Shown here in pieces: positions 35,644 to 44,858 of a stretch of DNA of 64,000 nt. Position numbers and translations under genes: made by a program. The notes under the pieces are model-generated. The model made no database searches. It had not been told where the DNA came from and saw only the letters and a list, made by a program, of their open reading frames with translations. The stretch covers positions 97,880-161,879 of the forward strand of contig JAODMO010000011.1 of the NCBI GenBank assembly GCA_025464995.1, read 5' to 3'. Within the stretch, counting starts at the first letter, position 1. Each line of letters starts with the position of its first letter. Source of the DNA: Microbacteriaceae bacterium (GTDB lineage Bacteria > Actinomycetota > Actinomycetes > Actinomycetales > Microbacteriaceae).

Positions 35644-36177
35644 ATGAGCCAAAATTCAATGGATGCTTCGGCAGACGAGCCGAAGCTGCCGCTCACGCGG
35701 GAGATTGTTCGGCGCTTCGAACCGCTCGACGACATCGATCTCGCCCTCATCCGGTTGCTGCGCGACGACGCGCGCATCTCGAACGCGCGCCTCGCCGAGG
35801 AGGCCGGCATCGCACCGTCGACGAGTCTCACCCGCGTGCGCTCGCTCATCGAGCGCGGCGTGGTGCGCGGCTTCCACGCCGACCTCGACCCGCGGGCCCT
35901 CGGCCTAGGCCTCGAGGCGCTCATCAGCGTCAACATCCGGGTCGGCGCCCGGAAGGCGATCTCGCAGTTCTCCGACGAGATGCGTCGGCTGCCCGAGGTC
36001 GTGCAGGTCTTCTTTCTGGGCGGCTCCGAAGACTTCATCCTCCACGTCGCCACGCGCGACACCGACCACGCCCGGCAGTTCGTGGTCGACAATCTGTCTG
36101 CGCATCCGTCGGTCGCCTCGACGCGCACGAGCCTGGTCTTCGAACACCACTCGCCGCGCCTCGCGGTCGAGGGCTGA
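35644..36177 (+). CDS. Lrp/AsnC-family regulator, likely controlling ald
   Basis: 177 residues. N-terminal helix-turn-helix (LDDIDLALIRLLRDDARISNARLAEEAGIAPSTSLTRVRSLIERGVV) and a C-terminal RAM ligand-binding domain (about 85-165). The divergent partner is alanine dehydrogenase, so alanine-dependent activation is expected, as for mycobacterial AldR. A consensus -10 TATAAT (35631-35636) ends 7 bases before ATG, suggesting a leaderless transcript. Confidence 0.9.
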   Translation: MSQNSMDASADEPKLPLTREIVRRFEPLDDIDLALIRLLRDDARISNARLAEEAGIAPSTSLTRVRSLIERGVVRGFHADLDPRALGLGLEALISVNIRVGARKAISQFSDEMRRLPEVVQVFFLGGSEDFILHVATRDTDHARQFVVDNLSAHPSVASTRTSLVFEHHSPRLAVEG

Positions 36178-36184
36178 TCCCGCG

Positions 36185-37204
36185 TCAGGCGCTCGCGCGC
36201 ACCACCATCCGGGTCTGCATGATGTTGACGCGTTCCTGCTCCTCGCCCCGCAGCAGCCCGAGCAGCATGTGGGCCATCGCCTCACCCATCTCGACCGAGG
36301 GCTGATGCACCGTCGTGAGCTCGACCTCGCCGCTCGTCGCGGCGGGGCTGTCGTCGAAGCCGACCACGGCAACGTCGGCGGGGATGGTGCGCCGCCGCTC
36401 ACGCAGCACCGAGACGGCTCCTGCCGCCATGAGGTCACTCGCGACGAACACCGCGTCGAGATCGGGCGCGCGGTCGAGCAGCTCGCGCATGCAGCGTGCC
36501 CCGCTCGCCATCGAGAAGTCACCGTGCGCGAGGAGGTCGGTCGCGAGGCCCGCCTCCTTCATCGAACGCAGCCATCCGTCGGCCCTGTCGATGCCCGCGG
36601 GCATGTCGGGTGCGCCGCTGATGCTCGCGATCCGCGTGCGCCCGAGGTCGATCAGATAGCGGGTGCCCATCGCTGCTGCGGCCACGTTGTCGACGTCGAC
36701 GAAGTAGCGGTCACGCTGGTTGCCCAGGGGTCGACCGCCGAAGACCACGGGCATGCTGTTGCTGAGTCGCGAGAGAAACTCGTCGCCGGAGTGATGCGAG
36801 ACGACGAGTGCGCCGTCGACGTTGCCGCCGAGGAGGTAGCGCACCGTCTTCTCCGACGGCCCGGAGGGACTCGCGAGCTGCAGGGTCAGCACGTAGTCGC
36901 TCGGTTCGAGAACTCGCGTGATGCCGTGCACAATCGACGCGAAGTAGGGGTCGCCGAAGAAACGGGTCGTCTCCTCGGGCACGACGAGAGCGATCGCCAT
37001 CGTCTGCCGGTTGGCGAGCGAGCGCGCCGCCCGGTTCGGGATGTAGCGCAGGTCGTCGATCGCCGCGGTGACCGATGCCAGCACTTCAGGGCTCACGCGA
37101 CTCGAGCCGTTGACGACGCGAGACACGGTCGACCGTGAGACGCCGGCGGCTGCGGCGACCTCCTCAAGGGTGGGAGGAGTGCGTCGCGACTGTTCTGTGC
37201 TCAT
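36185..37204 (-). CDS. cebR: LacI-family regulator of the CebR/CelR type
   Basis: 339 residues from ATG 37204. LacI helix-turn-helix (PPTLEEVAAAAGVSRSTVSRVVNGSSRVSPEVL) with hinge and a sugar-sensor domain. It is downstream of the beta-glucosidase gene, as in cebEFG-bglC-cebR loci, and the operators before cebE (TGGGAGCGCTCTCA, twice) differ by one base from the CebR/CelR palindrome TGGGAGCGCTCCCA. It probably represses the operon until cellobiose or a related glucoside is imported. Confidence 0.85.
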   Translation of the reverse strand: MSTEQSRRTPPTLEEVAAAAGVSRSTVSRVVNGSSRVSPEVLASVTAAIDDLRYIPNRAARSLANRQTMAIALVVPEETTRFFGDPYFASIVHGITRVLEPSDYVLTLQLASPSGPSEKTVRYLLGGNVDGALVVSHHSGDEFLSRLSNSMPVVFGGRPLGNQRDRYFVDVDNVAAAAMGTRYLIDLGRTRIASISGAPDMPAGIDRADGWLRSMKEAGLATDLLAHGDFSMASGARCMRELLDRAPDLDAVFVASDLMAAGAVSVLRERRRTIPADVAVVGFDDSPAATSGEVELTTVHQPSVEMGEAMAHMLLGLLRGEEQERVNIMQTRMVVRASA

Positions 37205-37254
37205 CGCCTGATGCCCTTCGGGTGGGATGAGCACAGTCTATGTAGGAGCCGCCG

Positions 37255-38697
37255 CTACATCGATCGCGCCGCGATCACACGACGGTATTCGATCGCGCTG
37301 TCTTTGAGCGTGCGTCGCTGCGTGTCGTAGTCGACCCGCACGATGCCGAAGCGCTTGTGGTAGCCCCACGCCCATTCGAAGTTGTCCATGAGCGACCAGT
37401 AGAAGTAGCCGTACACATTGACGCCCGCTTCGACCGCATCGAGGATGGCGTCGAGATGCACGAGCAAGAACTCGGTGCGCTCGGCATCGTGCACTGCGCC
37501 ATCCGCCTCGACCGTGTCGTCGTAGGCGGCGCCGTTCTCGGTGACGTACAGCTTGACGGCGTCGCCGGTGTACTCGTCGTTGATGCGTCGAAGCAGGCGG
37601 GTGAGCCCCTCGGGCTGCACCTCCCAGCCCATCGCCGTGACGGGGAGGTCGCGCAGGTGCCAGTAGACGCCGTCGGCTGCGGGGAAGGGGGAGCGCTTGG
37701 GACGCTCGGATGGGGCGGCCGTCGACATCTCGGCGTCGACGGGCGGATGCGCACTGAGCGCCTCGCCGTGGTAGTAGTTCACGCCGAGCGCGTCGATGGG
37801 CGTCGAGATGATGTCGAGGTCGCCGGGCAGGATGTGCTCCTCGAGCCCTAGTCCCGCCAGGTCGTCGAGCACGTCGGCCGGGTACTCCCCGCGGAAGATC
37901 GGGTCGAGGAAGAAGCGGTTGAACTGCCCGTCGATGCGGCGGGCGGCGTCGACGTCGCCGGCGTCGGTCGGGTCGACCGGGTCGGGCACCGTGAGGTTGA
38001 GCGTGATACCGAGCTTGAGCGAGGGGTTGAGCTCGCGCAGGTCGCGCACCGCGAGGCCGTGGGCGAGCAGCAGGTGGTGCCCCGCCGCGACTCCGGCCGA
38101 CGGGTCTTGGCGGCCCGGCGCGTGCTCGCCACCGATGTAGCTGAGGAACGACGAGCACCACGGCTCGTTGAGCGTCGTCCAGTTCTCCACCCGGTCGCCG
38201 AGCGCGGCGTACATGTCGGCCGCGTATTCGGCGAAGAGGTAGGCGGTGTCGCGATTGGTCCAGCCGCCCTTCTCCTCGAGAGCCTGGGGGAGGTCCCAGT
38301 GGTAGAGGGTGAGCCACGGCTTGATGTTCTTCTCGAGCAGCGAGTCGACGAGTCGCGAGTAGAAGTCGACGCCCTTCGCGTTGACCGGGCCGCCGTCGGG
38401 GCGCACGCGCGACCAGGAGGTCGAGAAGCGGTACGTCTCCAGCCCGAGGTCGGCCATGAGCTCGACGTCTTCGGAGTAACGGTGGTAGTGGTCACAGGCG
38501 ACGTCACCGTTGTGGGCGTCGACGACAGCGCCGGGTACACGGCAGAACGCGTCCCAGATGGAGTCGGTGCGGCCGTCCTCGTGCGCTGCACCCTCGATCT
38601 GGTAGGCGGCGGTAGCCGCCCCGAAGAGGAAGTCGGAGGGGAAGGCGCGTGTGTCGGCCGCCGAGCGTGCGGTCGTCGAGGTGTCGATGGTGGTCAT
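37255..38697 (-). CDS. bglC: Glycoside hydrolase family 1 beta-glucosidase
   Basis: 480 residues, complete GH1 TIM barrel. Acid/base Glu178 in WTTLNEP and nucleophile Glu387 in YVTENG are both present, as is the FLFGAATAAYQIEG N-terminus. No signal peptide, so it hydrolyses imported disaccharide, probably cellobiose, inside the cell. Coupled by an ATGA overlap to the permease gene upstream in the operon. Confidence 0.95.
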   Translation of the reverse strand: MTTIDTSTTARSAADTRAFPSDFLFGAATAAYQIEGAAHEDGRTDSIWDAFCRVPGAVVDAHNGDVACDHYHRYSEDVELMADLGLETYRFSTSWSRVRPDGGPVNAKGVDFYSRLVDSLLEKNIKPWLTLYHWDLPQALEEKGGWTNRDTAYLFAEYAADMYAALGDRVENWTTLNEPWCSSFLSYIGGEHAPGRQDPSAGVAAGHHLLLAHGLAVRDLRELNPSLKLGITLNLTVPDPVDPTDAGDVDAARRIDGQFNRFFLDPIFRGEYPADVLDDLAGLGLEEHILPGDLDIISTPIDALGVNYYHGEALSAHPPVDAEMSTAAPSERPKRSPFPAADGVYWHLRDLPVTAMGWEVQPEGLTRLLRRINDEYTGDAVKLYVTENGAAYDDTVEADGAVHDAERTEFLLVHLDAILDAVEAGVNVYGYFYWSLMDNFEWAWGYHKRFGIVRVDYDTQRRTLKDSAIEYRRVIAARSM

Positions 38698-39602
38698 CCC
38701 TTTACTGCTCCTTGCATGATTCCTGATACGAGTTGCTTGCCCGCCAGGACAAAGAGGATGAGCAGCGGGATGGTGGAGAGCAACACGCCAGCCAGAACGA
38801 TTGAGTAGTCGATGAAGAAGTTGCTCTGCAGTAGCGACAAGGCTACGGGCAGCGTCGGATTGTTGCTATCGAGAATGATGAACGGCCAGAAGAAGGTCGT
38901 CCACGTGGCGACGAAGGTGAACAGAGCGAGCATCGCCGCCGCCGGTCGGGCAGCGGGCAGACCCACGTGCCAGAATGTGCGGATCATGCTCGCGCCGTCG
39001 ACGCGGGCGGCTTCGATGAGCTCGTCCGGGAGCGTCTGAGTGAGGTACTGGGTCATCCAGAACACTCCGAATGCCGTGACGAGGCCCGGGATGACGACGG
39101 CCAGGAGGCTGCCGCCGAGGTGGAACCACTGCGACATCGCGATGAACAGCGGAACGATGCCGAGCTGGGTCGGAACCGCCATGGTCGCGATGATGAACAG
39201 GAGCATGGCGCGACTGCCCTTGAATTTCAGCTTCGCGAACGCGTAGCCCGCGAGGGTGGAGAACAAGACGACCGAGAACGACACGACGGTCGACACGATG
39301 ATGCTGTTCGTCAGGGCCCGCCAGAATCCGACGCTCGGGTTGTTGACGACGGCCGCGGCGTTCTTGAAGAAGTTGCCGCCGGGGAGCCAGTCGATCTCCT
39401 GCCGGTTGAGGGTGGACGAGTCGCCGCTGCCGATGAGCAGCGACCAGTAGAGGGGGAACAGCGCGCTCAGGATGACGATCACGAGGAAGGCGTAGCCGAG
39501 CACGCCCGGCTTGTTCGTGGCGGCGGCCTTGGCACGGCGGCGGGTGCGCCATCCGGCCTGCGGCGTCGTGAGGGGAGTGGCCCTCGGGGTGGTCGCGGTC
39601 AT
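38694..39602 (-). CDS. cebG: Carbohydrate ABC transporter permease (MalG/CebG-like)
   Basis: 302 residues, six predicted membrane helices with the EAA loop around LIEAARVDGASMIRTFWHVGLPAARPA. CUT1-family inner-membrane subunit, paired with the upstream permease. Between cebF and the GH1 gene with 4-base overlaps on both sides. The ATPase (MsiK-type) is not in this operon, as is usual for these systems. Confidence 0.9.
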   Translation of the reverse strand: MTATTPRATPLTTPQAGWRTRRRAKAAATNKPGVLGYAFLVIVILSALFPLYWSLLIGSGDSSTLNRQEIDWLPGGNFFKNAAAVVNNPSVGFWRALTNSIIVSTVVSFSVVLFSTLAGYAFAKLKFKGSRAMLLFIIATMAVPTQLGIVPLFIAMSQWFHLGGSLLAVVIPGLVTAFGVFWMTQYLTQTLPDELIEAARVDGASMIRTFWHVGLPAARPAAAMLALFTFVATWTTFFWPFIILDSNNPTLPVALSLLQSNFFIDYSIVLAGVLLSTIPLLILFVLAGKQLVSGIMQGAVKG

Positions 39603-40567
39603 TTGCGGCTCCTCGATCCGGCGCTAGCGATGGTCCTGGTCGCGGCGAGGTTGATGAGCCCGACGACGACGATGATGACGAAGAGCAGCCAGGCGGCTGC
39701 GGCGGCGTGCCCGAACTGGCCGCCACCCTTGATGCCGAAGCCCTGGTTGTAGATGAACATGGTGATCGTGAGCCACTGTGCGCTCGCTCCGCCCTCGCCC
39801 GTGGTGTCGTACATGCGAGGCTCGTCGAAGATCTGAAGCCCGCCGATGGTCGACGTGATGATGACGAAGATGAGCGTGGGTCGCAGCGAGGGGATGGTGA
39901 CGGAGAAGAACTGGCGCAGCCGGCTCGCCCCGTCGAGCATCGCGGCCTCGTAGTAGTCACGCGGGATGGCCTGCATCGCGGCGAGGAAGATGAGGGCGTT
40001 GTAGCCGGTCCAGCGGAAGTTGACCATCGTCGCGATCGCGAGGTGGCTCGGCACGACCTGCGAATGCCAGCCGACCGGGTCGAGCCCGATGCTGCCGAGC
40101 ATGTTGTTGACGAGTCCGTACTGGTCGCCGAACATGTTGCTGAAGATCAACGCCACGGCGACGGGGGCGACGACGTAGGGCACGAGAACGCCCATGCGCC
40201 AGAAAGTCTTGGCCTTGAGGTTGGCGTCGAGCACGGCGGCGATGATGAGCGAGAGGATCACCTGCGGTACGGCGGAGAGCAGGAAGATGCTGAAGCTGTT
40301 GCGCAGGGAGATCCAGAACTTTTCCTGGCCGAGCACCCACTCGAAGTTGCCGAGCCCGACGAAGTCGCCCTGGCCGCCGATGATGTGCCAGTCGAAGACG
40401 GAGACATAGGCCGTGTAGACGATGGGGAACAGTCCCGTGAGGGCGAAGAGGATGAAGAAGGGTGAGACGTAGAGATACGGCGAGAACTTGAAATCCCAGT
40501 TGCTCAAGCGGTGACCAAATGCGATGCGTCTCACCAGCCGATCGTCGGCCAGCATGGTTGTCGTCAT
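39599..40567 (-). CDS. cebF: Carbohydrate ABC transporter permease (MalF/CebF-like)
   Basis: 322 residues from ATG 40567, six membrane helices and the EAA loop YYEAAMLDGASRLRQFFSVTIPSLRPT. CUT1-family permease. The leader between cebE and this start contains a strong hairpin (40636-40668) and three 11-bp direct repeats (40578-40610), so its translation or mRNA level may be set separately from cebE. Confidence 0.9.
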   Translation of the reverse strand: MTTTMLADDRLVRRIAFGHRLSNWDFKFSPYLYVSPFFILFALTGLFPIVYTAYVSVFDWHIIGGQGDFVGLGNFEWVLGQEKFWISLRNSFSIFLLSAVPQVILSLIIAAVLDANLKAKTFWRMGVLVPYVVAPVAVALIFSNMFGDQYGLVNNMLGSIGLDPVGWHSQVVPSHLAIATMVNFRWTGYNALIFLAAMQAIPRDYYEAAMLDGASRLRQFFSVTIPSLRPTLIFVIITSTIGGLQIFDEPRMYDTTGEGGASAQWLTITMFIYNQGFGIKGGGQFGHAAAAAWLLFVIIVVVGLINLAATRTIASAGSRSRK

Positions 40568-40577
40568 GGGGGTGTCC

Positions 40578-40610
40578 TTGATGTCTGCTTGATGTCTGCG
40601 GGATGTCTGC
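40578..40610. repeat. Three tandem 11-bp repeats in the cebF leader
   Basis: TTGATGTCTGC (40578-40588), TTGATGTCTGC (40589-40599) and GGGATGTCTGC (40600-40610), followed by GGGAT, end about 10 bases before the cebF start. On the transcript these read GCAGACATC three times. Probably slippage-generated; they lengthen the gap between the hairpin and the cebF ribosome site. Confidence 0.8.
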
Positions 40611-40635
40611 GGGATCCGAGCGGGAGGCCGATGAA

Positions 40636-40668
40636 GGGCCGGGTCGGCTGGTGCAGCCGACCCGGCCC
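40636..40668 (-). terminator. Perfect 15-bp hairpin after cebE
   Basis: GGGCCGGGTCGGCTG (40636-40650), a GTG loop and CAGCCGACCCGGCCC (40654-40668) form a perfect 15-bp stem 12 bases after the cebE stop. There is no T tract, and three co-oriented operon genes follow, so partial termination or 3'-end stabilisation of the cebE message is likelier than full termination. Compare 16140-16169 after rhaS. Confidence 0.8.
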
Positions 40669-40680
40669 CCGCGGTGCTGG

Positions 40681-41952
40681 TTAGCCGAGCGCCTTGACGT
40701 CGGACTCGAACTGCTTCCACGACTCATCCGCCGTCTGCGTCTTGTCGACGTCGACGCGGGTGATGGCGTCTTGGAGCGTGCTCATCACGGGGAAGTATTT
40801 CGCGCTCTTGAACGGAGCGACAGTGACGGCCGTGGCGCGGTCGGAGAAGATCTCGCCGGTCGGTGCGTCGTTGAAGTACGGGCGGATCACCGAGGTGAGC
40901 TCTTCCGAGTCCTGGATCTCGACCTGGCTCGGGAAGTTGCCGGTCTTGACAAATGCCTTGAGCTGCTGCTCGGGAGCGGTCAGCCAGGCTGCGAGCTCTT
41001 GCGCTTCCTTGGGGTGCGAGCCCTGGGCGGGAACCGTGAGGTACGAGCCGCCCCAGTTGCCTCCACCGTTCGGGAACACGTTGGCGACATCCCACCCGGT
41101 GACCTCGGGTGCGTTGCCCTCGATGATGCCGAGCATCCAGCTCGGGCAGAGCATCGTGGCGAAGGCGCCATTGGCGAAGCCGGCGTTCCAGTCGTCACTC
41201 CACTGCACGAAGTGCGCCGACAGGTCGGGGCTGACGTCGAGAACCTTCTCGTAGGCGTCCTTGATGACGGGGTTGGTGGTCGCGATGACTTCGCCGTCCT
41301 TCGACTCGAGCGTCTCCTCTTCCTGGTTCAAGATGCCCTGCATCATCGCGCCGGATGCGTCGAACCAGGCCGAATCGGATGCGTCGGTGAACTGCTGCCC
41401 GACGGAGAAGTACTTGTCCCAGTCGCCAGTGAGGAGCGTCTCGACCTCGGCGCGGTCGGTCGGGAGACCCGCCGCCGCGAACAGGTCGGAGCGGTAGCAG
41501 ATGGCCTCGGGGCCGATGTCGGTTCCGTAGGCGATGAGGCGACCGTCGGAGTCGGTTGCGGCCTTCTCCTTCCAGTCGAGCCAACGGCCCTTGACCTCGT
41601 CGGAGGTGAGGTCGGTCAGCTTGTCGGAATACTGGAGCAGTTCTGCGAACCAGTCGATCTCGACTGCTTCGATGTCGGCGAGGCCGGAGCCGGCGCCGAG
41701 CTTGGTGAAGTAGTTGGCCCTGGCGTCGTCCGACGTGGCCGCCTTGTTGTGCTTGATGGTGATACCGGGGTGCTCCTTCTCGTACGCCGCGAAAAGCTCG
41801 TCGGTGTAGCCGAAGTCGTTGAAGGTGGCGACGGTGAGGGTGATGTCGCCGTCTTCACCGCCAGCGGTGTTGGCGCTACAGCCGCTTGCGGCGAGGGCGA
41901 AGACTGCGGCGCCGGTGATGGCGACGGCCGTTGTGCGTCGTGAGAGTCTCAC
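40681..41952 (-). CDS. cebE: Carbohydrate ABC transporter substrate-binding lipoprotein (CebE-like)
   Basis: 423 residues from GTG 41952, with AAAGGAG spaced 5 bases. Type II signal peptide (RRTTAVAITGAAVFALAASGC), then a family 1 solute-binding domain: LTVATFNDFGYTDELFAAYEKEHPGI, GLADIEAVEIDWF, AMMQGIL and the aromatic-rich C-lobe. First gene of the cellobiose-type operon, under two CebR-type operators. Sugar inferred as cellobiose from the GH1 enzyme and operators; other beta-glucosides are possible. Confidence 0.88.
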   Translation of the reverse strand: MRLSRRTTAVAITGAAVFALAASGCSANTAGGEDGDITLTVATFNDFGYTDELFAAYEKEHPGITIKHNKAATSDDARANYFTKLGAGSGLADIEAVEIDWFAELLQYSDKLTDLTSDEVKGRWLDWKEKAATDSDGRLIAYGTDIGPEAICYRSDLFAAAGLPTDRAEVETLLTGDWDKYFSVGQQFTDASDSAWFDASGAMMQGILNQEEETLESKDGEVIATTNPVIKDAYEKVLDVSPDLSAHFVQWSDDWNAGFANGAFATMLCPSWMLGIIEGNAPEVTGWDVANVFPNGGGNWGGSYLTVPAQGSHPKEAQELAAWLTAPEQQLKAFVKTGNFPSQVEIQDSEELTSVIRPYFNDAPTGEIFSDRATAVTVAPFKSAKYFPVMSTLQDAITRVDVDKTQTADESWKQFESDVKALG

Positions 41953-42006
41953 GGTCACTCCTTTGTGTGCGTGGGTAGGGGTGATCCACCGGCGCGACAC
42001 GCAGCG

Positions 42007-42086
42007 TGGGAGCGCTCTCATGGGATCGAGGCTCACAGTAGGTGCGACGTTTCCTCGCTGTCAATGGTCCGATGGGAGCGCTCTCA
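42007..42086 (-). promoter_or_regulatory. Two identical CebR/CelR-type operators upstream of cebE
   Basis: TGGGAGCGCTCTCA occurs at 42007-42020 and again at 42073-42086, 66 bp apart. It differs by one base from the palindrome TGGGAGCGCTCCCA known for CebR of Streptomyces and CelR of Thermobifida. The first lies 55 bp before the cebE start. A looser AAGCGCTT palindrome follows at 42104-42111. Confidence 0.88.
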
Positions 42087-42227
42087 CCGGTTGGGGTGCC
42101 GGCAAGCGCTTCCGGGCGGCCGCGTGCCCCGGGATTTCGGGGCGGGAGCGGCTCGCATAACATTCTGATAACGTTCCGGGGTCGACCGAAGCCCGACCCC
42201 GGGGCCGGCCGCCATAGGCTGTGAAGC

Positions 42228-43085
42228 GTGACATCCCCCAAGAGCCAGGTCTCGCTGCGCGTGCGCAGGCGGAGGTTCGTCGTCGTCGCGATCCTCGCGC
42301 TCGCCGCGGTGATCGCCATCGCCGCCGTGCTGTTCAACGGGCTCCAGCCGACCGGGCGATCGGCGGTGGGCGGCTCGACCGGCGTTTCGGACTCGGCTTC
42401 TTCCAGCGCCCCGTCGGACACCACTCCCTCGGAGACACCGATGCCCGACCCCACGCCGACTCCCACCCCGACGCCCGCGTTCGACAAGCTCGCCCAGTCG
42501 ATCGACGACCCGGCGAGCCTGTGGGTGGTGGTGAACAAGCTGCGACCGCTCACCCCCGACGACTACGCCGCACCCGATCTCGTCGACGTGCCGGTGCCGT
42601 TCGCGAACCCGCCGAGACTGCGGGCCGAGGCATCCGCCGCCGTGGTCAGGATGTTCGCCGATTTCGAGGCCGCCACCGGCCAGCGGATGCAGTCGCAGAG
42701 CGCATATCGCAGCTACAGCTCGCAGGTGTCGGTCTACAACGGGTGGGTGTCGAGCCTCGGCGCGACCGGAGCCGACCTCACGAGCGCCCGACCCGGATAC
42801 AGCGAGCACCAGACGGGGCTCGCGATCGACGTGAGCGCGCTTCCTGCGGCGTGCACGCTGCAGGCGTGCTTCGGCGACACCCCGCAGGGCCAGTGGCTCG
42901 CCGCGAACGCCTGGAACTACGGGTTCACGCTGCGCTATCCGCAGGGCAGGACGCCGGTCACCGGCTACGAGTACGAGCCGTGGCACTACCGCTACGTCGG
43001 CCTCGCCCTCGCCGCCGAACTGCACGCGAGCGGCGCCGCGACGCTCGAGGAGTTCTTCGGGCTTCCCGCCGCCCCGACGTACTGA
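42228..43085 (+). CDS. VanY-type D-alanyl-D-alanine carboxypeptidase (M15)
   Basis: 285 residues from GTG 42228. An N-terminal anchor helix (RFVVVAILALAAVIAIAAVLF) and a Ser/Pro/Thr linker (PTPTPTPTP) place the enzyme outside the membrane. The M15B domain has YRSYSSQVSVY, the zinc ligands in SEHQTGLAIDV and the C-terminal EPWHYRYVG. It trims terminal D-Ala from wall peptides. A -10-like TAGGCT ends 7 bases before the start (leaderless). Confidence 0.88.
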   Translation: MTSPKSQVSLRVRRRRFVVVAILALAAVIAIAAVLFNGLQPTGRSAVGGSTGVSDSASSSAPSDTTPSETPMPDPTPTPTPTPAFDKLAQSIDDPASLWVVVNKLRPLTPDDYAAPDLVDVPVPFANPPRLRAEASAAVVRMFADFEAATGQRMQSQSAYRSYSSQVSVYNGWVSSLGATGADLTSARPGYSEHQTGLAIDVSALPAACTLQACFGDTPQGQWLAANAWNYGFTLRYPQGRTPVTGYEYEPWHYRYVGLALAAELHASGAATLEEFFGLPAAPTY

Positions 43086-43100
43086 GTGCCTCGGAGGGTG

Positions 43101-44759
43101 CTAGCCCTTCAGCGCCTCATCCACGATCGTCTTGGCCTCCGCCTGCACGAGCCCCAGGTGCTCCTCCCCGACGAACGACTCGGCGTAGATCTTGTACACG
43201 TCCTCCGTGCCGCTCGGGCGGGCGGCGAACCAGGCCCTCTCGGTGACGACCTTGACGCCGCCGACCGCGGCGCCGTTGCCGGGCGCCTCGGAGAGCTTGG
43301 CGATGATCGGGTCTCCCGCGAGCGACTCGGCGGTGATCGCCGATCCATTGAGCTTGCCGAGCGCGGCCTTCTGCGTCTTGGTCGCGGCGGCGTCGACGCG
43401 CTGGTAGACCGGGTCGCCGAACTGCGCGACGAGTTCCGCGTACAGCTGCGAGGGGCTCTTGCCTGTCACCGCGCGGATCTCGCTCGCGAGCAGCGCCAGC
43501 AGGATGCCGTCTTTATCGGTCGTCCAGACGGTGCCGTCCCTGCGCAGGAAGCTCGCTCCGGCGCTCTCCTCACCGCCGAAGGCCACCGATCCGTCGATGA
43601 GTCCTGGCACAAACCACTTGAAGCCGACCGGCACCTCCCAGAGGCGGCGGCCGAGCGACTCGGCCACGCGGTCGATCATCGAGGAGGAGACGAGGGTCTT
43701 TCCGATCGCGGCATCCTGTCGCCACTCGGGACGATGCGTGTACAGGTATTGGATGGCGACCGCGAGGAAGTGGTTGGGGTTCATGAGTGCGCCGTCGGGG
43801 GTCACGATGCCGTGCCGGTCGGCGTCGGCGTCATTGCCGGTCACGATGTCGTACTCGGACTGGTGCGCCACGACCGACGCCATGACCGACGGCGACGACG
43901 GATCCATCCGAATCTTCTCGTCCCAGTCGAGCGTCATGAACGGCCAGCGGGCATCGACGGCCGGGTTGACGACCGTGAGCGTGGACGGGGTCGAGTCGAA
44001 GTACGTCTCGGCGATGAGCTTCCAGTAGTTGACACTCGCGCCGCCGAGGGGGTCGGCGCCGATGTTGAGGCCGGCCGCGGCGATGGCGTCGAAGTCGATA
44101 ATGTTCGCGAGGTCGGCGACGTAGGCGCCACGGTAGTCGTAGGTGTCGACGGCGCTCGGCTCGGCGCGCTTCACGCCGCGGTTGCCGTCGGCGATGAGAT
44201 CGTTGGCGCGGTTGGCGATCCAGCTCGTGGCGTCGCTGTCGGCGGGGCCGCCGTGCGGAGGGTTGTACTTGAAGCCGCCGTCGCGGGGCGGGTTGTGGCT
44301 CGGGGTGATGACGATGCCGTCGGCGAGGCCTTCGTTGCTGCCGGGCTTGGTGCCCTTCGAACCTATGTCGCGGTTGTACACGATGATCGCGAGGCTCAAC
44401 GCCGGGGTGGGAACGAAGTCATCGTACTGGTCGACGAGCGAGTGCACGCCGTTCGCCTCGAGCACCTCGAGCGCGGTGGTCTCGGCGGGGCGGCTGAGCC
44501 CGTGCGTGTCTTTGCCGATGAAGAGAGGGCCGGTGATGCCCTGCGCCGTGCGGTATTCGACGATCGCCTGCGTGATGGCCGCGATGTGCGTCTCATTGAA
44601 CGCCGCGTCGAGCGACGACCCGCGGTGGCCGCTCGTGCCGAAGACCACCTTCTGGTCGGGATTCGAGACGTCGGGCACCTTCGCGTAATACGCGGCGACG
44701 AGTTCTTCGACGTCGATGAGATCGGATTCCTGGGCGGGTAGACCGGCGCGAGTTGTCAT
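43101..44759 (-). CDS. pgm: Phosphoglucomutase (alpha-D-glucose-1,6-bisphosphate dependent)
   Basis: 552 residues from ATG 44759; the open frame beyond is an antisense shadow of pheA. Four-domain phosphohexomutase with phosphoserine loop TPSHNPP (Ser154), metal loop NDADADRHG, sugar loop [10 protein letters not shown] and the C-terminal phosphate loop [14 protein letters not shown]. It interconverts glucose 1-phosphate and glucose 6-phosphate. Convergent with vanY. Confidence 0.95.
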   Translation of the reverse strand: MTTRAGLPAQESDLIDVEELVAAYYAKVPDVSNPDQKVVFGTSGHRGSSLDAAFNETHIAAITQAIVEYRTAQGITGPLFIGKDTHGLSRPAETTALEVLEANGVHSLVDQYDDFVPTPALSLAIIVYNRDIGSKGTKPGSNEGLADGIVITPSHNPPRDGGFKYNPPHGGPADSDATSWIANRANDLIADGNRGVKRAEPSAVDTYDYRGAYVADLANIIDFDAIAAAGLNIGADPLGGASVNYWKLIAETYFDSTPSTLTVVNPAVDARWPFMTLDWDEKIRMDPSSPSVMASVVAHQSEYDIVTGNDADADRHGIVTPDGALMNPNHFLAVAIQYLYTHRPEWRQDAAIGKTLVSSSMIDRVAESLGRRLWEVPVGFKWFVPGLIDGSVAFGGEESAGASFLRRDGTVWTTDKDGILLALLASEIRAVTGKSPSQLYAELVAQFGDPVYQRVDAAATKTQKAALGKLNGSAITAESLAGDPIIAKLSEAPGNGAAVGGVKVVTERAWFAARPSGTEDVYKIYAESFVGEEHLGLVQAEAKTIVDEALKG

Positions 44760-44858
44760 GCAGCCAGTCTCCCAGCATCGGGCGGCTGCGGGCGAGCGGC
44801 GGGGCAAACATCCGTCGTCGAGACGACCGCGACCGCGCCCGGCCCTAAACTCGTGACC

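Noticed and set aside
40578..40610. CRISPR-like repeats
   Set aside because: Only three 11-bp units with no spacers and no cas genes; a tandem duplication.
40603..41943. A 446-codon plus-strand open frame opposite cebE
   Set aside because: cebE has signal peptide, lipobox and family sequence; the plus frame has only low-complexity Gly/Val/Arg sequence.
42099..42115. Third CebR operator (CCGGCAAGCGCTTCCGG)
   Set aside because: Shares only the AAGCGCTT core and lacks the TGGGAG arms; probably a chance palindrome.
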